This document shows, piece by piece, positions 34,574 to 44,284 of a stretch of 64,000 nucleotides of DNA. The notes beneath the pieces are model-generated. The model did no database searches. It worked only from the letters and a program-made list of their open reading frames with translations, and was not told where the DNA came from. Position 1 is the stretch's first letter, and the number at the start of each line of letters is the position of its first letter. Source of the DNA: Ancylobacter polymorphus (GTDB taxonomy: Bacteria > Pseudomonadota > Alphaproteobacteria > Rhizobiales > Xanthobacteraceae); contig NZ_CP083239.1 in assembly GCF_022836935.1 (NCBI RefSeq), positions 3,052,001 through 3,116,000 on the forward strand. Direction: 5' to 3'. The position numbers and the translations under genes were made by a program.

Positions 34574-36387
34574 CCATCCAGACCCCCAACGGCTTCAGCC
34601 TCGACACGTCAGGCAAGCGCATCGTCGTCGATCCCGTCACCCGCATCGAAGGCCATATGCGCTGCGAGGTGAATGTCGATTCCAACAATGTCATCCGCAA
34701 CGCGGTCTCCACCGGCACCATGTGGCGCGGGCTGGAGGTGATCCTGAAAGGGCGCGACCCCCGCGACGCCTGGGCCTTCGTCGAGCGCATCTGCGGCGTG
34801 TGCACCGGCTGCCACGCGCTCACCTCGGTGCGCGCGGTGGAGGACGCGCTCGACATCCGCATCCCCAACAACGCCTTCCTGATCCGCGAGATCATGGCCA
34901 AGGTGCTGCAATGGCACGACCATGTCGTGCACTTCTATCACCTGCACGCTTTGGACTGGGTCAACCCGGTCAACGCGCTGAAGGCCGATCCGAAGGCGAC
35001 CTCGCAATTGCAGCAGATGGTGGGCCCCGACCATCCCAATTCCAGCCCCGGCTATTTCCGCGATGTGCAGAACCGGCTGAAGAAATTCGTCGAAAGCGGC
35101 CAGCTCGGCATCTTCAAGAACGGCTATTGGGACAACCCGGCCTACAAGCTGCCGCCCGAGGCCGATCTGATGGCGGTGACGCATTACCTGGAAGCGCTCG
35201 ATTTCCAGAAGGAGATCGTCAAGGTCCACACCATTTTCGGCGGCAAGAATCCGCATCCGAACTACATGGTGGGCGGCGTGCCCTGCGCCATCAACATGGA
35301 CGGCAACATGGCCGCCGGCGCGCCGCTGAACATGGAGCGGCTGAACTTCGTCAAGCTGAAGCTGCAGGAAGCCTTCGCCTTCTCCAAGAATGTCTATGTC
35401 CCCGACGTGATCGCCATCGCCTCCTTCTACAAGGGCTGGCTTTATGGCGGCGGCCTCTCCGGCCTCAACGTTATGGACTATGGCGACTATGAAGCGGTGC
35501 AGGGCCGCAAAGAGACCGACCGCCTGCCGGGCGGCGTCATTCTCAACGGCAAGTGGGACGAGGTGCACCCCATCGACCCGCGCGACCCCGAGCAGGTGCA
35601 GGAGTTCGTCACCCATAGCTGGTACAGCTATGGCGACGGCAATGCCGACAAGGGTCTGCATCCCTGGGACGGCGTCACCTCGCCGAAATACGAGCTGGGC
35701 CCCAACGCCAAGGGCACGCGCACCGACATTCGCGAGATCGACGAGAGCGCGAAATATTCCTGGATCAAGGCGCCGCGCTGGAAGGGCAATGCGGTGGAGG
35801 TCGGTCCGCTCGCCCGCTACATCCTCGCCTATGCCCATGGCGTCGACTATGTGAAGGGGCAGGTGGACGACTCGCTCGGCCGCTTCAACGCTTTGGCCGG
35901 CACCAGCTTCACCCCGCAGCAGGCCCTGCCGACCACCATCGGCCGCACGCTGGCGCGGGCGCTGGAGGCGCATTACTGCGCGCAGATGATGCTGGACGAT
36001 TTCGACCACCTGATCGCCAACATCAAGGCCGGCGACAGCTCCACCGCCAATGTCGAGAAATGGGACCCCGCGACCTGGCCGAAGGAGGCCAAGGGCGTCG
36101 GCACGGTGGCCGCGCCGCGCGGCGGGCTCGGCCACTGGATCAAGATCAAGGACGGGCGGATCGAGAACTACCAGTGCGTGGTGCCGACCACCTGGAATGG
36201 CGGCCCGCGCGACCCCAAGGGCAATATCGGCGCCTTCGAGGCCTCGCTGATGAACACGCCGATGGAGCGGCCGGAGGAGCCGGTGGAAATCCTGCGCACG
36301 CTCCACTCCTTTGATCCGTGCCTCGCCTGCTCGACGCACGTCATCGCGCCCGACGGGGCGGAGATGGCGCGGGTCACGGTGCGCTGA
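34570..36387 (+). CDS. hupL: Uptake [NiFe] hydrogenase large subunit
   Basis: A 605-residue large subunit carrying the H2-oxidising NiFe(CN)2CO site. Ligands are Cys75 and Cys78 in [14 protein letters not shown] and Cys584 and Cys587 in DPCLACSTH. The chain continues 15 residues after His590 ([15 protein letters not shown]). This peptide is removed by HupD after nickel insertion. The start overlaps the hupS stop (ATGA). Electrons pass through HupS to HupC and the quinone pool. Confidence 0.97.
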   Translation: MTIQTPNGFSLDTSGKRIVVDPVTRIEGHMRCEVNVDSNNVIRNAVSTGTMWRGLEVILKGRDPRDAWAFVERICGVCTGCHALTSVRAVEDALDIRIPNNAFLIREIMAKVLQWHDHVVHFYHLHALDWVNPVNALKADPKATSQLQQMVGPDHPNSSPGYFRDVQNRLKKFVESGQLGIFKNGYWDNPAYKLPPEADLMAVTHYLEALDFQKEIVKVHTIFGGKNPHPNYMVGGVPCAINMDGNMAAGAPLNMERLNFVKLKLQEAFAFSKNVYVPDVIAIASFYKGWLYGGGLSGLNVMDYGDYEAVQGRKETDRLPGGVILNGKWDEVHPIDPRDPEQVQEFVTHSWYSYGDGNADKGLHPWDGVTSPKYELGPNAKGTRTDIREIDESAKYSWIKAPRWKGNAVEVGPLARYILAYAHGVDYVKGQVDDSLGRFNALAGTSFTPQQALPTTIGRTLARALEAHYCAQMMLDDFDHLIANIKAGDSSTANVEKWDPATWPKEAKGVGTVAAPRGGLGHWIKIKDGRIENYQCVVPTTWNGGPRDPKGNIGAFEASLMNTPMERPEEPVEILRTLHSFDPCLACSTHVIAPDGAEMARVTVR

Positions 36388-36399
36388 GGGGAGGCGGCG

Positions 36400-37146
36400 A
36401 TGACCAGCATCGACCCCGCTTCCCTCCACGCCGCGCCCGCCGTACCTGCCACCATCGACGGCGAGCCGGTCGGCCGGGTGAGTGCCGTCTATGTCTATGA
36501 GGCGCCGGTGCGCCTGTGGCACTGGACCAATGCGGCGGCGATCAGCGTGCTCGCGCTGACCGGCTATCTCATCGGCCAGCCGCTCCCGACGCTGTCGGGC
36601 GAGGCGAGCCAGCATTATCTGATGGGCACGATCCGCTTCCTGCACTTCTCCGCCGGCTACATCTTCGCCGTCGGCTTCCTGTTCCGCATCTACTGGGCCT
36701 TCGTCGGCAATCACCACGCGCGGCAGCTGTTCATTCTGCCGTTCTGGAGCCGGGCCTATTGGCGCGGCCTGTTTGAGGAGGCGCGGTGGTATTTCTTCCT
36801 CGAATCCAAGCCGAAGAAATATGTCGGCCACAACCCGCTGGCGCAGTTCGCCATGTTCTGGGCCATCGGCGTGGGCTCGGTGTTCATGATCGTCACCGGC
36901 TTCGCGCTCTATTCCGAGGGGGCGGGGCCGGGCAGCTGGCAGGACCATCTGTTCGGCTGGGTCATCCCGCTGCTCGGCGGCAGCCTCGACGTGCACACCT
37001 GGCACCGTCTCGGCATGTGGGCGATCCTGCTGTTCATCATCATCCACGTCTATGCGGCGATCCGCGAGGACATCATGTCCCGCCAGTCCATCGTCTCGAC
37101 GATGGTCTCGGGCGTGCGCACCTTCAAGGATGACGATCCCGACTGA
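36400..37146 (+). CDS. hupC: Hydrogenase cytochrome b subunit
   Basis: A 248-residue di-heme cytochrome b (HyaC/HoxZ) that takes electrons from HupS to the quinone pool. Four membrane helices are visible (about 37-60, 82-105, 150-175, 195-228). Probable heme histidines are in RLWHWTNAAA, RFLHFSAGY, DVHTWHRLGMW and IIIHVYAAIR. It starts 12 bases after hupL with a GGGGAGG site. A terminator hairpin follows. Confidence 0.95.
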   Translation: MTSIDPASLHAAPAVPATIDGEPVGRVSAVYVYEAPVRLWHWTNAAAISVLALTGYLIGQPLPTLSGEASQHYLMGTIRFLHFSAGYIFAVGFLFRIYWAFVGNHHARQLFILPFWSRAYWRGLFEEARWYFFLESKPKKYVGHNPLAQFAMFWAIGVGSVFMIVTGFALYSEGAGPGSWQDHLFGWVIPLLGGSLDVHTWHRLGMWAILLFIIIHVYAAIREDIMSRQSIVSTMVSGVRTFKDDDPD

Positions 37147-37194
37147 GATTCCGGTCCTTCCCGGAATACGGCCTGCGGGGACAGGCCGGCTTTG

Positions 37195-37225
37195 AGGGCG
37201 CGGCCTCGGCTGCGCCCTTCTTTTT
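37195..37225 (+). terminator. Rho-independent terminator after hupC
   Basis: AGGGCGC and GCGCCCT form a perfect stem around a loop of 10 bases, followed by TCTTTTT. It lies about 50 bases after the hupC stop and would end the hupSLC transcript. This is the clearest intrinsic terminator in the window. Confidence 0.8.
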
Positions 37226-37259
37226 ACCTGGATGACAGACTTCCGTTTCTGGCGAAAAT

Positions 37260-37276
37260 TGGAAGGAACCCTTCCA
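37260..37276. promoter_or_regulatory. Perfect palindrome upstream of hupD, candidate enhancer
   Basis: TGGAAGG-AAC-CCTTCCA has two perfect 7-base arms. It lies about 76 bases upstream of the sigma-54-like element before hupD, the distance expected for an activator site. It does not match the TTG-N5-CAA pattern reported for HupR/HoxA, so the binding protein is open. Confidence 0.45.
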
Positions 37277-37351
37277 GTCTGTAATTGCCTGCGTCCATAG
37301 CTCCGCCGATTTCGATAAGATCGCCAACGACTTAATGGATGGGTCGCCGAG

Positions 37352-37366
37352 TGGCACGCGGTTTGA
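37352..37366 (+). promoter_or_regulatory. Sigma-54-like promoter before hupD
   Basis: TGGCACGCGGTTTGA shares TGGCACGCGG with the hupS promoter. At the -12 position it has GA instead of the near-invariant GC. Transcription from it would begin near 37378, about 70 bases before hupD. Together with the terminator after hupC, it suggests a separate, perhaps weaker, transcript for the maturation genes. Confidence 0.5.
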
Positions 37367-37446
37367 ATTGAGAGATATTCAAAAGAGCGGCGATCAGACC
37401 GCTCGCGCCTAGGGAACGGAAAAGTCGCTTCGGGGAGACGTCGCTC

Positions 37447-38058
37447 ATGGCCGACGAACGCATTCTCATACTCGGCATCGGCAACATCTTGTGGGCGGAT
37501 GAGGGCTTCGGCGTCCGCGTCATCGAGGAATTGCAGGCGCGCTACGAGCTGCCCGAACACGTTACCGCGCTCGATGGCGGCACGCAGGGTCTCTACCTGC
37601 TGCCTTATCTGGAAGAGGCGGACGCGGTCATCATCGTCGACGCCATCGACTATGGCCTGCCGCCGGCGACGCTGAAGCAGCTGCGCGACGATGAGGTGCC
37701 GGCGGTGCTGGGCGCCCGCAAGGTGAGTCTGCACCAAACCGGCTTCCAGGAAGTGCTCGCGCTGCTGCAACTGCGTGGATGCGCCCCCTCGCGCCTGCGA
37801 CTGGTCGGCGTGCAGCCGGAGCGGCTGGACGATTATGGCGGCGGGCTCACCCCCGCCATCGCCGCGCAGGTCGAGCCGGCGCTGGCCGTGGTGCTGGGCC
37901 TCCTCGCCGACGAATTCGGCGTGGACTTGCCGCCGCGCCGTTCAGTGGAAGGCTTCACCCCGCCCGCCATTAGCCGCGAGGCCTATGAGGCCGGCCGCCC
38001 GGCCGCCGAGGATGCCTGCCGCATCGGCGATGCGCGCGTGCTTGCCGGCTGGCGCTAG
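37447..38058 (+). CDS. hupD: Hydrogenase maturation endopeptidase
   Basis: A 203-residue HybD/HyaD-type protease that removes the 15-residue C-terminal peptide of HupL after nickel is in place. The nickel-sensing residues are visible as Glu19 (WADEGFGV), Asp65 (IIVDAIDYG) and His96 (SLHQTGF). The N-terminal ILGIGNILWADEG is the family signature. It is the first gene after the terminator and carries GGGGAG before its ATG. Confidence 0.96.
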   Translation: MADERILILGIGNILWADEGFGVRVIEELQARYELPEHVTALDGGTQGLYLLPYLEEADAVIIVDAIDYGLPPATLKQLRDDEVPAVLGARKVSLHQTGFQEVLALLQLRGCAPSRLRLVGVQPERLDDYGGGLTPAIAAQVEPALAVVLGLLADEFGVDLPPRRSVEGFTPPAISREAYEAGRPAAEDACRIGDARVLAGWR

Positions 38059-38068
38059 GAGCCGCCCC

Positions 38069-38398
38069 ATGTGCCTCGGCATCCCCATGCAAATCCTCAG
38101 CGTCGACGGCCATGCGGCCCAGTGTCGGCGCGGCGAGGAGATTGAGCTCATCGACGTGTCACTGCTGCCGGAGGCGCGGCCGGGCGACCATGTTCTGACC
38201 TTTCTCGGCACCGGCCGCCGCCGGCTCGACGCCGAGGAGGCGCACCTGATCGCGCAGGCGCTGGACGCCGTCGCGGCTGCCCTGAGCGGCGATGCCGCCG
38301 CCATCGACCACGCCTTTGCCGACCTCGTCGGCCGCGAACCGACCCTGCCGGCCCATCTCGCCCCTTTCGCCGCTTCCCGCCCGGAGCCGACTTCATGA
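38069..38398 (+). CDS. hupF: HypC-family chaperone HupF
   Basis: A 109-residue HypC paralogue specific for the uptake hydrogenase. It starts MCLGIP, where Cys2 is exposed after Met removal and binds the Fe(CN)2CO group and the large subunit. HupF is thought to protect HupL assembly when oxygen is present. The gene starts 10 bases after hupD and its stop overlaps hupG (ATGA). The true HypC is encoded at 44285. Confidence 0.93.
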   Translation: MCLGIPMQILSVDGHAAQCRRGEEIELIDVSLLPEARPGDHVLTFLGTGRRRLDAEEAHLIAQALDAVAAALSGDAAAIDHAFADLVGREPTLPAHLAPFAASRPEPTS

Positions 38399-38793
38399 CC
38401 CCCGACACGCTCCATCCGCTCGTGGCACGCCTGACCACCACGCTCGGCTATCCCTATCTCGACAGCGAGGAGGAGGCTGCCGCCGCGCTGCCGGCGGGCG
38501 ACAGCCTGCTGTTCCTGCCCGCCCACGGCAAGGCGCATATGGAGACGCCCGATATCGCCGTGGTGCTGCCGGAACTGGTCGGCGCGCTCGGTGCCTCCGC
38601 CACCATGGGCGGCGCGGTGGCCGGGCCGGCCTATGAGAAGCAACTGCGCGAGCAGCTCGGCGGCATCGCTTTGCCGGCTATCGTCGTACTGCGCGGTGGG
38701 CGGCCGCTCGGCTCGCTCTCGCGCATGCGCGACTGGGACGAGTTCCTCGAACGCCTCTCCGCCGTCCTCGCCCGTCCCGCCGCCAGCCATTGA
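38395..38793 (+). CDS. hupG: Hydrogenase assembly protein HupG (HyaE-like)
   Basis: A 132-residue thioredoxin-fold protein of the HyaE/HupG family. It lacks the CxxC motif of true thioredoxins: the region ATMGGAVAGPAYEKQLRE has none. Such proteins bind the small-subunit precursor with its Tat signal during assembly. Its start overlaps the hupF stop. Confidence 0.88.
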   Translation: MTPDTLHPLVARLTTTLGYPYLDSEEEAAAALPAGDSLLFLPAHGKAHMETPDIAVVLPELVGALGASATMGGAVAGPAYEKQLREQLGGIALPAIVVLRGGRPLGSLSRMRDWDEFLERLSAVLARPAASH

Positions 38794-38801
38794 GGCCCGC
38801 C

Positions 38802-39674
38802 ATGTCGTCCATTCCCTTCGCGACGGTTCCCCCCATCGGCTACGGCGCCGGCAGCCAGCCGGGCGAGGAGGCCGACGGTCTCGCCTATCTCGCCATGCCC
38901 TCCGGCATGCGCATCTATGAGGCACATCTGCCCGAAGTCGACGACCCCGCCCGCTTTGCCCCCGCGCTGGCGACGCTGGAGGCGATCCGCGCCGCGCTGG
39001 CGCAGTGGACACTGAGCGGCTCCACCACCGTCGCGCTCGATGCGCTGGATGCGGAGAACCGGGCGCTGGTCGACGAGACGCTGGGGGAGGGCGAGGTCGC
39101 CATCGTGGTCGAGGTGCCCGGCGAGCGCATCGAGATACAGGAAGCCAGTTGCGCCGGCGTGTGGCGGCTGCGGGCGACCGCCACCGCGCCCGGCGCGGCG
39201 CCGGTCACGCGCGAGCGCATCGACATCGCGCCCTTCCCGCGCGGGGCGCTGGTGCGGGCCTTTCCGCGCGACTGGCCGGTGGACCTCGATTATGTCGCGC
39301 GGCCGCGTCGCGGCGTGGTCAACGCCCCCGCCATTCTTACCGAAATCGTGCACAAGAGCCGCGAGCGCCGCCCCGGCGGCCTGCCGCATGTGATCAATCT
39401 CAGCCTGCTGCCCCATACGCCGGAAGACCTCGCCCTGATCGAAGCGGGGCTGGGGCGGGGAGGGATCACCATCCTCTCGCGCGGCTATGGCAATTGCCGC
39501 ATCGATGCCACGGCCACAGCGGGCGTCTGGCGGGTGCGCTACTACAATTCGGCGGACACGCTGATCCTCGACACGATCGAGGTGACCGACGTGCCCGAGG
39601 TCGCCTGCGCGGCGCCGGAGGACATCGCCGACTCCGCCGAGCGGCTGGCCGACATCCTCGCCGCGATCCGCTAG
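38802..39674 (+). CDS. hupH: Hydrogenase assembly protein HupH (HyaF-like)
   Basis: A 290-residue HupH/HyaF protein. The C-terminal half has the conserved HVINLSLLPHTPEDLALI and ILSRGYGNCRI segments. The N-terminal part contains the PPIGYGAGSQPGEE opening. HupH assists maturation of the small subunit, probably its Fe-S clusters. The ATG at 38802 is chosen over a TTG at 38790 that overlaps the hupG stop. Confidence 0.92.
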   Translation: MSSIPFATVPPIGYGAGSQPGEEADGLAYLAMPSGMRIYEAHLPEVDDPARFAPALATLEAIRAALAQWTLSGSTTVALDALDAENRALVDETLGEGEVAIVVEVPGERIEIQEASCAGVWRLRATATAPGAAPVTRERIDIAPFPRGALVRAFPRDWPVDLDYVARPRRGVVNAPAILTEIVHKSRERRPGGLPHVINLSLLPHTPEDLALIEAGLGRGGITILSRGYGNCRIDATATAGVWRVRYYNSADTLILDTIEVTDVPEVACAAPEDIADSAERLADILAAIR

Positions 39675-39684
39675 GAGCCCTTCG

Positions 39685-40578
39685 ATGCTGACCAAGCGCT
39701 TTGAAGGCTCCTTCCTCGGCGACGCCGCCCGGCTGGCACCGAATGCCGTGCTGGAATGCAAGATCTGCTGGCATGTCTACGACCCTTCCGTGGGCTGCGA
39801 TTATTGGCAGGTGCCGGCCGGCACGCCCTTCGCGGCACTGCCGGAGGAATGGCGCTGCCCGAAATGCGACGGCGCCCGCGACCAGTTCATGGTGATCGAC
39901 ACCGAGGAGGAGGCGCCCGTGCGCGCGCCGGCGACCGTGTCGCCGAGCGCCGATTCCCGCCTCACGGGGCTGGCGGCCGAGATGCCGGCGCGGCTGGAGG
40001 CGGCGTTCCGGGAAATCCATGTCGGCCAGATGCGCGGCGTGCCGCTGCTGAACGAGACGCTGGAGGTCAAGGCCATCGGCTTTCGTCCGCACGGCCCCCG
40101 CGTGCTCGGCATGCTGGTCACGCCCTGGTTCATGAACCTCGTGCTGGTGCCGGGACCGGATGAGGATTGGTCGGCACTGGTGCCGGGAGCGAAGGAGATC
40201 ATCGCCTTTCCCTCCGGCGAGTATGAGTTCGTCGGCGCCAACCGCCCGGAGACCGGCCCTTACAAGGCGTGCTCGCTGTTTTCGCCCATGTTCGATTTCA
40301 CCTCCATGCTGCAGGCGACCGAGACGGCGCGTGCCGCGCTCGCCGCCCTGTTCGACCCGGCCAATCGCGAGGAAGGCGACCGCTCCGACGAGATCCGCCG
40401 GGCGCGGCAGGAAGCCGTCGATGCCGAGGCGGCGCGGGCCGCAGGCATGGAAGCGACCGACGAGGAGGCGAGCCCCGCTGAGGCCGCGAAAGCGCCCGCC
40501 GTGCCGACCCGCCGCGCGCTGATCTTCGGTGCGGGCCTTGCCTCCGCCCCTGCCGCCGGGGAGGGCACCGGCGCATGA
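39685..40578 (+). CDS. hupJ: Rubredoxin-HupJ fusion (hupI plus hupJ / HybE chaperone)
   Basis: A 297-residue two-domain protein. Residues about 20-68 form a rubredoxin: iron ligands Cys25, Cys28 (CKIC), Cys58 and Cys61 (CPKC). Residues about 85-230 form the HybE/HupJ hydrogenase chaperone domain, with the PWFMNLVLVPGPDEDW core. In Rhizobium leguminosarum hupI and hupJ are separate genes. The last 60 residues are Ala/Glu-rich and probably disordered. HupI-type rubredoxins help HupS assembly under oxygen. Its stop overlaps hupK (ATGA). Confidence 0.92.
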   Translation: MLTKRFEGSFLGDAARLAPNAVLECKICWHVYDPSVGCDYWQVPAGTPFAALPEEWRCPKCDGARDQFMVIDTEEEAPVRAPATVSPSADSRLTGLAAEMPARLEAAFREIHVGQMRGVPLLNETLEVKAIGFRPHGPRVLGMLVTPWFMNLVLVPGPDEDWSALVPGAKEIIAFPSGEYEFVGANRPETGPYKACSLFSPMFDFTSMLQATETARAALAALFDPANREEGDRSDEIRRARQEAVDAEAARAAGMEATDEEASPAEAAKAPAVPTRRALIFGAGLASAPAAGEGTGA

Positions 40579-41552
40579 TCGGCGGGCTCGACATAGCGCT
40601 CGACACCGCCGAGGGCGCGCCGCGCTGGCGCCTGACGCCGACCGGCGGGGGACTCGGCACAGGCTGGGCCATCGGCCGCCGCGCGGAAGAGGTGGCGGCG
40701 CTGATGCCGCGCCTTTTCAACCTTTGCGCCGGCGCCCATGCGCAGGCGGCGCGGGCGGCGCTCGGCCTGCCGGCAGACGAGGACGCCGCGCGCGCCGCCC
40801 GGCGGGAGCGGGCGCGCGACCATGCGGTCGCCCTGCTGTGCGACTGGCCGTCATTGTTGGGCCATGCTCCCGACCGGGCGGCGCTGGCCGGGCTGGCGAA
40901 CGGCTCAGAGGACTCGATGCGCCGGCTGCGCGATGCCCTGATGGGCGGCGATATCGACCTAGCCGGCGGCTCGATAAAGGCGATGGAACACTGGCTGGCG
41001 GCCGGCCACAGCCCGACGGCCCGCCTGCTGGCGCATTTCCGCGCCACGCTCGACCCCGCCTGGGGCCGGGCGGAACTCGCCATGCCCGACGCGGCCGACA
41101 TCGCCGCCGCGCTGGACGCCGGGGAACCGACAAGTTTGCGCGAGACCACCGCCGCCGACCCCTGGAGCGCCGCGCCGCTGCTGCGTGACCTGCACGCACG
41201 CGAAGGGGCGAGCCTGTTCCTGCGCCTGCTGGCCCGGCTGCTGGACCTTGTCGCGTGTCTCGACGGAGCGCCGGAGGCTCCGCTCCTTGCGCCTCCCGGC
41301 CTCGGCCTCGCCCGCGCCGCGCGCGGCCTGCTGGCGCATCGCGCGCGTGTCGTCGGCGGCCTTGTCGCCGATTACTGCGTGCTGTCCCCCAGCGCGTGGA
41401 ATCTCGCGCCCGGCGGATTGCTGTCGCGCATGCTCGCGGCCTTGCCGATGAGCGGGCAGACGCCGATGCTGGCCCGTCTTGTCGTCTCCTGCGTCAATCC
41501 CTGTGTGCCGGTGACGCTGCGGATGGAGCAGAGGGAGGTCGCCCATGCATGA
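40575..41552 (+). CDS. hupK: Hydrogenase scaffold protein HupK
   Basis: A 325-residue HupK, a degenerate paralogue of the hydrogenase large subunit. The N-terminal site region reads [14 protein letters not shown], keeping only one of the two Cys seen in HupL. The C-terminal site reads [13 protein letters not shown] and lacks the CxxC-x2-H pattern. It is thought to hold the Fe(CN)2CO unit before transfer to HupL. Its end overlaps hypA by 8 bases. Confidence 0.9.
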   Translation: MIGGLDIALDTAEGAPRWRLTPTGGGLGTGWAIGRRAEEVAALMPRLFNLCAGAHAQAARAALGLPADEDAARAARRERARDHAVALLCDWPSLLGHAPDRAALAGLANGSEDSMRRLRDALMGGDIDLAGGSIKAMEHWLAAGHSPTARLLAHFRATLDPAWGRAELAMPDAADIAAALDAGEPTSLRETTAADPWSAAPLLRDLHAREGASLFLRLLARLLDLVACLDGAPEAPLLAPPGLGLARAARGLLAHRARVVGGLVADYCVLSPSAWNLAPGGLLSRMLAALPMSGQTPMLARLVVSCVNPCVPVTLRMEQREVAHA

Positions 41553-41886
41553 GATGGCGCTGTGCGAGAGCCTGCTGGATTCGCTGAAGGATGCCGCCCG
41601 CGCCCATGGCTTCGCCCGGGTGACTAAGGTGCGGCTGGTGGTCGGTCCCTTTGCCGGGGTCGAGGTCGAGGCGCTGCGCTTCGGCTTCGATGTGGTGATG
41701 CGCGGCTCGCTGGCGGAAGCGGCCCAGCTCGACATTCTCGACGAGCCCGGCACCGCCTGGTGCTTCGACTGCTCCGATACGGTGGCGCTCGCCGACCGGC
41801 TTTCCCCATGCCCCCAATGTGGCGGCGAGAGGCTGCGGCCCAATGGCGGCACTGAGATGCGTATCAAGGACCTGGAGGTGGTGTGA
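41545..41886 (+). CDS. hypA: Nickel metallochaperone HypA
   Basis: A 113-residue HypA delivering nickel to hydrogenase with HypB. The MHEM start provides His2, the nickel ligand. The zinc site is Cys73, Cys76 (CFDC) and Cys89, Cys92 (CPQC). It overlaps hupK by 8 bases and shares one base with hypB (TGATG), so translation of all three is coupled. Confidence 0.96.
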   Translation: MHEMALCESLLDSLKDAARAHGFARVTKVRLVVGPFAGVEVEALRFGFDVVMRGSLAEAAQLDILDEPGTAWCFDCSDTVALADRLSPCPQCGGERLRPNGGTEMRIKDLEVV

Positions 41887-42803
41887 TGTGCGTGACTTGC
41901 GGCTGCGGATCGGACGACGTCACCATTTCAGGCGCCCATGGCGAGGCACGTGGGCATGGGCATGGCCACCATCACGGTCACGGGCACGCTCATCACCAAG
42001 GGCATGACCATCATCACGGTCATGACCATGACCATGGCCACGACCATCACCACGAGCCTCATCCGGCCGCCCCGCCGGAAAGCCGGCTGGTGGAGATCGA
42101 GCGGGGCATTCTTGCCAAGAACGACGCTTTCGCCGCGGAAAATCGCGCGCGGCTGAAGGCGGGCGGCATCGTCTCGCTCAATCTTCTCGCCGGACCCGGG
42201 GCCGGGAAAACCACGCTGCTGGTCGAGACGCTCCGGGCTTTGGGCGCGCGGGTGCCGGCGGCGGTGATCGAGGGCGACCAGCAGACCGCGAACGATGCCG
42301 AGCGCATCCGCGCCACCGGCACCCCCGCCGTGCAGATCAACACCGGCAAGGGCTGCCACCTCGACGCGCATATGGTCGGCCACGCGCTGGAGGAACTGCC
42401 GCTGCCGCCGGGTGGGCTGCTGTTTATCGAGAATGTCGGCAATCTCGTCTGCCCCGCCGCCTTCGATCTCGGCGAGGACAAGCGCGTGACGCTGCTCTCG
42501 GTGACGGAGGGCGAGGACAAGCCGCTGAAATACCCGGATATCTTTCAGACCGCCGATCTCGTCCTGCTCACCAAGACCGATTTGCTGCCCCATCTCGATG
42601 TCGATGTCGACGCCATCGAGCGCAACATCCAGCGCATCAATCCGGTCGCGTCGATCCTGCATGTGAACGCCAAGTCGCCCGGTGGCCTCGCGGCGTGGCT
42701 CGGCTGGCTGGGGGACCTCCGGCGCCAGCGTCTCGCCGAACTGGCGGTGGAAGCGGAGGGCAGGGCGCGGGCGCTGCGCATGGCGGCGGAGGCACTGCCG
42801 TGA
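41886..42803 (+). CDS. hypB: Nickel-storing GTPase HypB
   Basis: A 305-residue GTPase that inserts nickel with HypA. The N-terminal CVTCGCG provides the high-affinity metal site. Residues 18-59 contain 22 histidines in 42 positions, a nickel reserve as in rhizobial HypB. The P-loop GPGAGKTT is at 103-110, followed by G-domain motifs in [16 protein letters not shown] and LTKTDLL. The ATG at 41886 is used; a GTG one codon earlier is possible. The stop overlaps hupR (GTGA). Confidence 0.96.
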   Translation: MCVTCGCGSDDVTISGAHGEARGHGHGHHHGHGHAHHQGHDHHHGHDHDHGHDHHHEPHPAAPPESRLVEIERGILAKNDAFAAENRARLKAGGIVSLNLLAGPGAGKTTLLVETLRALGARVPAAVIEGDQQTANDAERIRATGTPAVQINTGKGCHLDAHMVGHALEELPLPPGGLLFIENVGNLVCPAAFDLGEDKRVTLLSVTEGEDKPLKYPDIFQTADLVLLTKTDLLPHLDVDVDAIERNIQRINPVASILHVNAKSPGGLAAWLGWLGDLRRQRLAELAVEAEGRARALRMAAEALP

Positions 42804-44272
42804 GCCAGACCCTCCCTGGCATCCTCATCGTCGATGACGAGCCGCGTTCGGTCGAGGTGATCGCCCGCGTGCTCGGCGAGGAGTTCGAGGTGTTCACGGC
42901 GCTGGACGCCACCCGCGCGCTGGAAATTCTGGAGAATGAGTGGGTGCAGGTCGTTTTCTGCGACCAGCGCATGCCCGGCCGCTCGGGCGTGGATTTGCTC
43001 ACCGAGGTCCGCCGGCGCTGGCCGGATGTGGTGCGCATCATCGTCACCGGCTACACCGACCCGCAGGACATGATCGGCGCCATCAACGAAGCCGGCATCT
43101 ACCAGTTCATCACCAAGCCCTGGCACCCGGACCAGCTTCTGCTGGCCGCGCAGGGGGCGGCGCGACTCTACCATCTCCAGCGCGAACATGACCGGCTGTC
43201 GCTCGAACTCAAGCTCGCCGCGCCCGCCGCCGAGGTGCGCTTTGCCGAGCAGCATGAGCGGGTGCTGCGCAACTTCCATTTCGACGCGCTGGTGCGCACC
43301 CCCGCCAGCCCGCTGAACGAAGTCTGCCGGCGCGCGGCGCAGGTCGCCGCCTTCGACATACCGGTGCTGGTGCTGGGCGAGACCGGCACCGGCAAGGAAC
43401 TGCTGGCCCGCGCCATCCACTATGCGAGCCTGCGTTCCGAGCGGCCGTTCTTCGCCGTCAATTGCGGGGCGATCCCGGACGAATTGCTGGAATCCGAGCT
43501 GTTCGGCCACAAGAAGGGCTCCTTCACCGGAGCCTATGCCACGCGCATCGGCCTTCTCGACCAGGCCGATGGCGGCACCATCCTGCTGGATGAGATCGGC
43601 GACGTGTCGCCGGCCTTCCAGGTCAAGCTGCTGCGCTTCCTGCAGGAAGGCGAAATCCGCCCGGTCGGCTCCAATGAGACGCGGCGGGTGGATGTGCGCA
43701 TCCTCGCCGCCACCCATCGCGACCTTGCCGGCGAGGTGAAGGCCGGCCGCTTCCGCGAGGACCTGTATTACCGCCTTGCCGCCATGGTGCTGACCCTGCC
43801 GCCGCTGCGCGAGCGCCGGGGCGATCTGCGCGTGCTGGCGCCGCGCATTCTCGACAGCCTGTCCAGCGCCCATGGCAAGCGCACCCAGGGCTTCACCGAG
43901 GAGGCGCTGGCCTGCATCGAGGCCTATGACTGGCCGGGCAATGTGCGGGAATTGCAGAACGAGCTCACCCGCATGCTGGTGCTGGCCGGGGGCGGGCCGC
44001 TGGGGGCGGACCTGCTGTCGCCGCATGTGCTGCGCGGGGCCGCGGCCTCCAGCGCCAACGCGACGGCGGCCGATCTCGCGGTGAGGGATACCGGCCCGCT
44101 CAAGGACCGCATCGAGCGCATGGAAGCGCTGATCCTGATGGAAACGCTGCTGCGCTGCCGCTGGAACAAGAGCCGCGCGGCGGAAGAACTCGGCCTGTCC
44201 CGCGTCGGCCTGCGGGCCAAGCTCGACCGCTACGGAATCGCCCGCGACGGCACGTTCGGCCGCAGCCATTGA
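42800..44272 (+). CDS. hupR: Sigma-54-dependent hydrogenase activator HupR (HoxA)
   Basis: A 490-residue NtrC-type regulator. Its receiver (1-120) has Asp55 ([10 protein letters not shown]). The AAA+ domain (about 165-405) has Walker A GETGTGKE at 193-200, the sigma-54 contact loop GSFTGA at 240-245 and Walker [12 protein letters not shown]. The C-terminal Fis-type helix-turn-helix is [26 protein letters not shown] is a working variant of GAFTGA, so it should act with the sigma-54 promoter at 33382. It starts with GTG at 42800. HupT is its likely phosphodonor. Confidence 0.95.
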   Translation: MSQTLPGILIVDDEPRSVEVIARVLGEEFEVFTALDATRALEILENEWVQVVFCDQRMPGRSGVDLLTEVRRRWPDVVRIIVTGYTDPQDMIGAINEAGIYQFITKPWHPDQLLLAAQGAARLYHLQREHDRLSLELKLAAPAAEVRFAEQHERVLRNFHFDALVRTPASPLNEVCRRAAQVAAFDIPVLVLGETGTGKELLARAIHYASLRSERPFFAVNCGAIPDELLESELFGHKKGSFTGAYATRIGLLDQADGGTILLDEIGDVSPAFQVKLLRFLQEGEIRPVGSNETRRVDVRILAATHRDLAGEVKAGRFREDLYYRLAAMVLTLPPLRERRGDLRVLAPRILDSLSSAHGKRTQGFTEEALACIEAYDWPGNVRELQNELTRMLVLAGGGPLGADLLSPHVLRGAAASSANATAADLAVRDTGPLKDRIERMEALILMETLLRCRWNKSRAAEELGLSRVGLRAKLDRYGIARDGTFGRSH

Positions 44273-44284
44273 GGAGAAAACGCC

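Noticed and set aside
34609..37770. An open frame of over 1000 codons on the minus strand opposite hupL-hupC
   Set aside because: It is antisense to well-recognised hydrogenase genes, has no family resemblance and follows from high GC at third codon positions. Similar long antisense frames opposite thrS, the hybrid kinase and valS were dropped for the same reason.
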